DNA from: Chlorobium sp.
Lineage (GTDB): Bacteria; Bacteroidota; Chlorobiia; Chlorobiales; Chlorobiaceae
Reading direction: 5' to 3'
Assembly: GCA_028277225.1 (NCBI GenBank)
Contig: JANQHB010000076.1
Coordinates: 1-35,230, forward strand
Length of the DNA stretch: 35,230 nucleotides
The notes beneath the pieces are model-generated. The model saw only the letters and a program-made list of their open reading frames with translations. It made no database searches and was not told the origin of the DNA. Below, piece after piece: positions 31,586 to 35,230 of this stretch. Both the position numbers and the translations under genes were made by a program. Position 1 is the first letter of the stretch. Every line of letters begins with the position of its first letter.

Positions 31586-33025
31586 ATGACAGGCATTTCA
31601 CAGGAAGAGTTCATACGTGACTTCTCGCGGGCCGTCAGCACGGATAGCGCAGCCGTCTTTGCGGGTGCGGGGCTCTCTCGCTCGTCGGGGTTTGTAGATT
31701 GGAAGGAGTTGCTTCGTGAAATCGCAGTAGACCTCAAATTGAATATAGACAAGGAAACTGACCTTGTCGGACTGGCGCAGTTTCATTTAAATGAGAGAAA
31801 AAACCGGTCACGTCTAAATGAAAAACTCATCGAAGAATTTACCAAAGATGCTATACCAACAGAAAATCATAGGATTCTTGCGCGCCTACCATTGGTATCA
31901 TTCTGGACGACCAACTACGACAAGCTAATCGAGGATTCAATTCGTGCTGCCGGTCGAAATCCAGACGTTAAAATAACGCAAGCAAATCTTGCGCAAACTC
32001 GTCCCGGAAGCGACGTCGTCGTTTACAAAATGCACGGCGACATAAGCCAGCCCCATGAGGCCGTTTTAACCAAGGACGACTATGAGCGTTATGAGGTGGC
32101 ACGTCGTCTCTTCGTTGAAAACCTACAAGGTGATCTTGTATCAACGACGTTTCTATTTTTAGGGTTCAGCTTTACCGATCCTAACATTGACTATGTCCTC
32201 AGCCGAGTTCGTGTTCTGCTCGGAGCAAACCAGCGAACCCACTACTGCATATTGCGGCAACCGATGCCGCCCAAAAAGGGCGGCAGAAGCCGCGCAGAGT
32301 ACGACTACGAAAAGCGACATCTGGAATTGCGAATTGATGACCTAAAGCGATTTGCCATACAGACGGTCCTTGTCAATGAATACGAAGAGATCACTGATTT
32401 GCTGCGTGCCATTAGTAAGAGGGCCCATCGGCGCAATGTCTTTGTGTCAGCCAGCGCTCGTGAATACGGCAAGTTTGGTGCGACGCGATTGAATGACTTT
32501 TCGAGACGACTGGGTCGCGAACTAATAGACCGCGGCTATAACCTCGTTTCGGGTTTCGGGCAAGGTCTTAGCGATCAGGTTGTTCTGGGGGCGCTTGATG
32601 GAATCTATAAAACACATAAAGGCAATGACTCAAATCGGACAATCATCCGTCCTTTTCCGCGCGTTAGACCTGGCCATGGCGATCAAGCGAGTAGCAATAT
32701 GAAACATCGTGAGGACTTAATCTCTCAGAGCGGGGCAGTTATTTTTGTGTGTGGCAACCGTGACTACAGGGGGGCCACTAGAACATCTAAGGGCGTGCTT
32801 GAAGAATTTCGAATCGCTAAAGCACTTGGACGTTTTCCAATTCCTGTCGGTTGCACTGGCTACGCTGCTGAAGAGGTGTGGAACGAAGTGTTCCGCGATG
32901 TTGATTCCTTGTTCCCAATGAAGGGGGTAAAAACCGCGCTACGAACTTTGGGGAATCATGCCAAGAATGATGACGACTTGATAGCAGCCATATTCAAAAT
33001 CCTAGAGCGGGTTACGGTAGATTGA
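31586..33025 (+). CDS. thsA: ThsA-like SIR2-SLOG NADase (Thoeris)
   Basis: 479 aa, almost the length of B. cereus ThsA. The N-terminal SIR2 domain (about 1-275) has FAGAGLSRSSGFVDWKELL (25-43), TTNYDKL with Asn110 and KMHGDISQP with His150; these correspond to the catalytic Asn and His of ThsA. FLGFSFTDPNIDYVL is typical of SIR2 defence proteins. The C-terminal SLOG/STALD domain (about 283-475) includes NLVSGFGQGLSDQVV and SGAVIFVCGNRDY, where the cyclic ADPR signal binds and triggers NAD depletion and abortive infection. It is paired with thsB at 31205. Confidence 0.9.
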   Translation: MTGISQEEFIRDFSRAVSTDSAAVFAGAGLSRSSGFVDWKELLREIAVDLKLNIDKETDLVGLAQFHLNERKNRSRLNEKLIEEFTKDAIPTENHRILARLPLVSFWTTNYDKLIEDSIRAAGRNPDVKITQANLAQTRPGSDVVVYKMHGDISQPHEAVLTKDDYERYEVARRLFVENLQGDLVSTTFLFLGFSFTDPNIDYVLSRVRVLLGANQRTHYCILRQPMPPKKGGRSRAEYDYEKRHLELRIDDLKRFAIQTVLVNEYEEITDLLRAISKRAHRRNVFVSASAREYGKFGATRLNDFSRRLGRELIDRGYNLVSGFGQGLSDQVVLGALDGIYKTHKGNDSNRTIIRPFPRVRPGHGDQASSNMKHREDLISQSGAVIFVCGNRDYRGATRTSKGVLEEFRIAKALGRFPIPVGCTGYAAEEVWNEVFRDVDSLFPMKGVKTALRTLGNHAKNDDDLIAAIFKILERVTVD

Positions 33026-33055
33026 AGGGTTTGAAAGAAAGGACATATCCAGGAG

Positions 33056-33244
33056 ATGAACCCGAGCGGTGGAGTTGGTATTTATGAGATCAATGTCGCT
33101 TGGCCACAGCCGGGTGGCCTTGTAAGCAAAGTGTTGGTTCCGGCGATATCGAACACCTATTCCGGTAAACATCGAACAGTAAACGGTTCGTCATTCGTTC
33201 TGCAAGCTCAAAGTAAGAAAGTGTTCGAAGTTATTTCATTTTAG
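33056..33244 (+). CDS. Doubtful 62-codon ORF after thsA
   Basis: 62 aa, not recognised, no motif, signal peptide or helix pattern. AGGAG abuts the ATG without spacing; GAAAGGA 12 bases upstream is a weak alternative. It may be non-coding or the remnant of a cassette gene. Confidence 0.2.
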   Translation: MNPSGGVGIYEINVAWPQPGGLVSKVLVPAISNTYSGKHRTVNGSSFVLQAQSKKVFEVISF

Positions 33245-33308
33245 CCAGCATTTTGCGCATCGATTCTCCTTTGAGAGAAAGTTGATAAGCGTTGTGTATC
33301 AAACTGGG

Positions 33309-33344
33309 CTAGGGGACGTAGTTAATTAGCTTTAAAAGTTTTTT
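33309..33344 (+). repeat. 36-bp direct repeat, left copy
   Basis: Identical to 34981-35016: begins CTAGGGGACGTAGTTAATTA and ends GCTTTAAAAGTTTTTT. The two copies bracket the toxin-antitoxin pair. The last third can form a weak hairpin (AGCTT/AAGTT) before a T-run, so a duplicated terminator is an alternative to an attachment or target-site role. Confidence 0.9.
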
Positions 33345-33521
33345 TGTCTTTGTATTCTGTATGAGATTAAGTGCATTTTACGCTTCCTCGATCATACATC
33401 CACCTCTTTTTTGCAATAAGCGATCACAGATGCGGTTCATTCAATGTCTCTAAGTGTGCAGGCATCGGACAATGGTATTGCCTGACGAGCTGTTTCCTGA
33501 TCATGATAACCCACTATAAAG

Positions 33522-33567
33522 TTGATATTTTTCGTAAATATTGCCTATATTCAACAAAGAGGTTGTT
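33522..33567 (+). promoter_or_regulatory. Putative promoter and operator of the toxin-antitoxin operon
   Basis: TTGATA at 33522-33527 and TATATT at 33546-33551, 18 bases apart, form a near-consensus promoter. Just downstream, AACAA-AGAGG-TTGTT at 33553-33567 is a perfect 5-base dyad containing an AGGTT-type half-site like those bound by MqsA. It lies about 30 bases before the toxin start, where antitoxin binding could repress the operon. Confidence 0.45.
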
Positions 33568-33598
33568 TTGGGATAAGGTCTTTTTTGCTCTTTATGTA

Positions 33599-33955
33599 AT
33601 GGTAAGCAGTCAACAGCAGGTTAGAAGTTTCCTTCGTGATTTTACAGCTAAAGCAAAGGTGTGGGATATTTTGTTTCGTGATGATCGTGGAAAGAATGCG
33701 CAGACTTTGCTCGACCTGGAGTTAAGACCAGTTGACAGGAAGAAAATTCTTTTGCAGTTGCAAGTTGAAGACTATTGTGATGGCCCTCTTGAAGATCAGC
33801 TCAATAAAGGACCACAGATGTGGGTTTTTGGGAGAGAAGTGAAGACAAAAGACGTGTATATCAAAATTACCATGGGAGCGCCACAGAGCAGCGTCATATG
33901 CATTTCTTTTCATGTGGCCGAGCACAGGCTTGAATATCCATTCAAAACTCAGTGA
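33599..33955 (+). CDS. MqsR-family toxin
   Basis: 118 aa from ATG 33599. MqsR-type toxins are RelE-fold mRNA interferases. Family features seen are VRSFLRDFTAKAKVWDILFR, DRGKNAQTLLDLEL, LEVxDY-like QVEDYCDGPLEDQL, MWVFGREVKTKDVYIKIT and the end VICISFHVAEHRLEYPF. The annotated start avoids an implausible 76-residue upstream extension. It lies 3 bases before its antitoxin; toxin first, as in mqsRA. No obvious ribosome site precedes the ATG. The sequence is intact, so it is likely active and neutralised by the downstream protein. Confidence 0.8.
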   Translation: MVSSQQQVRSFLRDFTAKAKVWDILFRDDRGKNAQTLLDLELRPVDRKKILLQLQVEDYCDGPLEDQLNKGPQMWVFGREVKTKDVYIKITMGAPQSSVICISFHVAEHRLEYPFKTQ

Positions 33956-33958
33956 TGT

Positions 33959-34963
33959 ATGAAAAGCCCGATAACCGGTAATGATATGGTGCTCATGAAA
34001 GAGCCCAGGACTATGGTGTTCAGGAAAAAAGAGTACATGGTTAACTACCATTACTATTTGTGCCCCGATAGCAATGAGCAGTTCACGGCCGAGTACCTTG
34101 ACGAGATTAACCTGATGCAGGTGTATAACCAGTACCGGGTTGAGCACAAGCTTCCATTTCCTGAAGAAATAAGGGCATTACGTGAATCTTATGCGTTGTC
34201 AGCCACGAAAATGGCTGAGGTTCTGGGTTTCGGTGTCAATACGTACCGCAATTACGAGCAGGGTGAGGTTCCGAGTGAATCCAATGCACGGTTAATCCAG
34301 GTTGCGCAGGATCCTGAAGAATTTGAGAAGATCATCACCTTGAGTGGCGTGTTGAGTGGTTCGCAGCTTGAACGGGTGAAGGGCCGAATTCACCATTTGA
34401 AGGAGGAGCGTGCTAAAGAGCAATGTATTGATCTTGAAAGTTATCTCATGGGAGAGCTTCTTCCGGATGAATTTTCCGGTTATAAAAAACCGAGCCTTGA
34501 AAGGCTAGTTGAGGCTGTGGTGTTTTTTGCCCAGCGACTCAGTCCGTGGAAAACCAAACTGAACAAGCTATTGTTTTACTCTGATTTTCTTCATTTCAAA
34601 GAATATGGTGTGTCGTTGACGGGTAGTCGTTATTGTGCGCTCCAAATGGGCCCTGTTCCGGAAAATTATCAGAGTGTTTTTGAGTATGCTGCAAGGAGAG
34701 GGAATGTTAAGGTTGAAGAGATATCATTTCCTAATGGTGGAATAGGCGAGAGGTTTAGTGTTGGTGAAGATCGTGAGTTTAACCCAGACTTGTTTGAAGA
34801 GCGGGAACTGCAGATTATGGAGCGCGTTTGTAAACAGTTTGAAGCGCTGAAAACACAGGAGATTATTGATATCAGCCACCGTGAGCCAGCCTGGATTGAC
34901 AATCATTCAGAACATGCCCAAATAAGCTATCTCAAGTATGGTTTTGATTTACAAGCGATATAG
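33959..34963 (+). CDS. Antitoxin: MqsA-like HTH fused to a Panacea (SocA/DUF4065) domain
   Basis: 334 aa. The N-terminal 55 residues resemble the MqsA/YgiT zinc-finger region, but the expected Cys pairs are missing apart from Cys35 (MKSPITGNDM where MKCPxCG is usual). An XRE-type HTH follows at about 68-115 (PFPEEIRALRESYALSATKM, then NTYRNYEQGEVPS). The C-terminal Panacea domain at about 178-300 has TKLNKLLFYSDFLHFKEYG and RYCALQMGPVP. Panacea domains are known as adaptable antitoxin modules that bind unrelated toxins. The HTH probably represses the operon. It stops 17 bases before the right direct repeat. Confidence 0.85.
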   Translation: MKSPITGNDMVLMKEPRTMVFRKKEYMVNYHYYLCPDSNEQFTAEYLDEINLMQVYNQYRVEHKLPFPEEIRALRESYALSATKMAEVLGFGVNTYRNYEQGEVPSESNARLIQVAQDPEEFEKIITLSGVLSGSQLERVKGRIHHLKEERAKEQCIDLESYLMGELLPDEFSGYKKPSLERLVEAVVFFAQRLSPWKTKLNKLLFYSDFLHFKEYGVSLTGSRYCALQMGPVPENYQSVFEYAARRGNVKVEEISFPNGGIGERFSVGEDREFNPDLFEERELQIMERVCKQFEALKTQEIIDISHREPAWIDNHSEHAQISYLKYGFDLQAI

Positions 34964-34980
34964 CATGGTTGGGGATTAGA

Positions 34981-35016
34981 CTAGGGGACGTAGTTAATTA
35001 GCTTTAAAAGTTTTTT
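34981..35016 (+). repeat. 36-bp direct repeat, right copy
   Basis: Same 36 bases as 33309-33344, in the same orientation, with unrelated flanks apart from the T-run length (six T here, seven in the left copy) and a following G. The distance between copies is 1672 bases. Confidence 0.9.
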
Positions 35017-35112
35017 GCCTATCCATACTTGTTTAATGTGAAGGGCCGTTCTGGTTGATAATGCCAGAAGCTCTTTGCTCAACGTTCGGCCGCAGGCACA
35101 GAGGAAAACAAG

Positions 35113-35230
35113 ATGATACAAATCAGAAAATCGAAAGATCCTGAAAAGAAGTCAGAATTCCCCGTAGTTGCGATGTTGTGGCCAGGGATCGGAATCGCCG
35201 TTGGTATTGCCTGCGATACTGCACTCAAGA
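35113..35230 (+). CDS. Small membrane protein, truncated by the window end
   Basis: ATG at 35113 with GAGGAA about 7 bases upstream; at least 39 codons, no stop before the window end. The first 15 residues are charged (MIQIRKSKDPEKKSE), followed by a glycine-rich hydrophobic segment (VAMLWPGIGIAVGIACDTAL) that looks like a membrane helix. Family not recognised. It follows the right direct repeat and may be the native gene flanking the island. Confidence 0.6.
   Translation, partial: MIQIRKSKDPEKKSEFPVVAMLWPGIGIAVGIACDTALK

Larger units (their letters stand above)
33245..33598. other. Intergenic region before the toxin gene
   Basis: Holds a dyad TTGATA/TATCAA at 33282-33302, the first 36-bp direct repeat at 33309-33344 and a promoter plus operator candidate at 33522-33567. 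The open frame that runs through from 33371 into the toxin gene encodes a Cys/Phe-rich stretch unlike any toxin N-terminus and is not taken as coding. Confidence 0.6.

Noticed and set aside
33371..33598. N-terminal extension of the MqsR-type toxin
   Set aside because: The 76 extra residues are Cys/Phe-rich and unlike any toxin, and they cover the promoter and operator candidates.
28963..35230. Direct repeat of the tRNA-Ala 3' end as an attachment site
   Set aside because: No second copy of the T-arm and acceptor 3' sequence is seen within the window.
1..35230. CRISPR arrays, insertion sequences, rRNA genes
   Set aside because: No regularly spaced repeats, transposase motifs or rRNA-like stretches were seen on reading the window.

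Overview
The window looks like the chromosome of a green sulfur bacterium (Chlorobi/Chlorobiaceae). The most specific evidence is a gene for BchU, the bacteriochlorophyllide C-20 methyltransferase, on the minus strand at 22284-23351. It keeps both residues known to matter in the Chlorobaculum tepidum enzyme, so the host probably makes BChl c or e rather than d. A split F1Fo ATP synthase locus (Fo genes plus delta only), a membrane-bound succinate dehydrogenase/fumarate reductase and meso-diaminopimelate-type peptidoglycan genes fit this placement. I cannot assign a species.

Layout. (1) Positions 1-302 hold an upstream leader with a palindromic repeat, a hairpin and a triple MraZ-box operator. 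(2) Positions 312-17968 hold a complete, tightly packed division and cell wall (dcw) cluster, all on the plus strand: mraZ, rsmH, ftsL-like, ftsI (with one PASTA domain), murE, murF, mraY, murD, ftsW, murG, murC, murB, ftsQ, ftsA, ftsZ. ddl is absent. Many junctions overlap by 1-4 bases or more, indicating translational coupling. (3) Positions 18034-22167 hold a promoter, then two membrane-anchor subunits and the flavoprotein of succinate dehydrogenase/fumarate reductase. An acetyl-CoA hydrolase/CoA-transferase family gene follows where the iron-sulfur subunit might be expected. (4) Positions 22222-25501 hold a bidirectional terminator, bchU on the minus strand, a small duplicated-motif protein, a pgeF/YfiH-family gene on the minus strand and a galE-like epimerase. 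(5) Positions 25572-28808 hold the ATP synthase Fo operon (atpZ-like, atpI-like, atpB, atpE, atpF, atpH), closed by a strong terminator. (6) Positions 28963-29737 hold tRNA-Ala(CGC) and a histidine-rich envelope protein gene.

(7) From about 29750 to the window end the character changes to an accessory, defence-type island that is AT-rich in parts. It holds a GAF-like plus TIR/deoxyribosyltransferase-like protein, then a ThsB-like TIR gene and a ThsA-like SIR2-SLOG gene. The latter two form a Thoeris-type anti-phage system. Next comes an MqsR-family toxin paired with an antitoxin that joins an MqsA-like HTH to a Panacea (SocA/DUF4065) domain. The toxin-antitoxin pair lies between two perfect 36-bp direct repeats. 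The window ends inside a small membrane protein gene.

The observations most worth checking are: the GAF-TIR-like gene as a possible extra Thoeris component; the direct-repeat-bounded toxin-antitoxin module; two tiny ORFs whose ends bridge neighbouring genes by stop/start overlap (murC-murB and sdhA-CoA-transferase); and an FtsZ with two copies of its C-terminal partner-binding motif. Family names are assigned from motif recognition; no database search was run.
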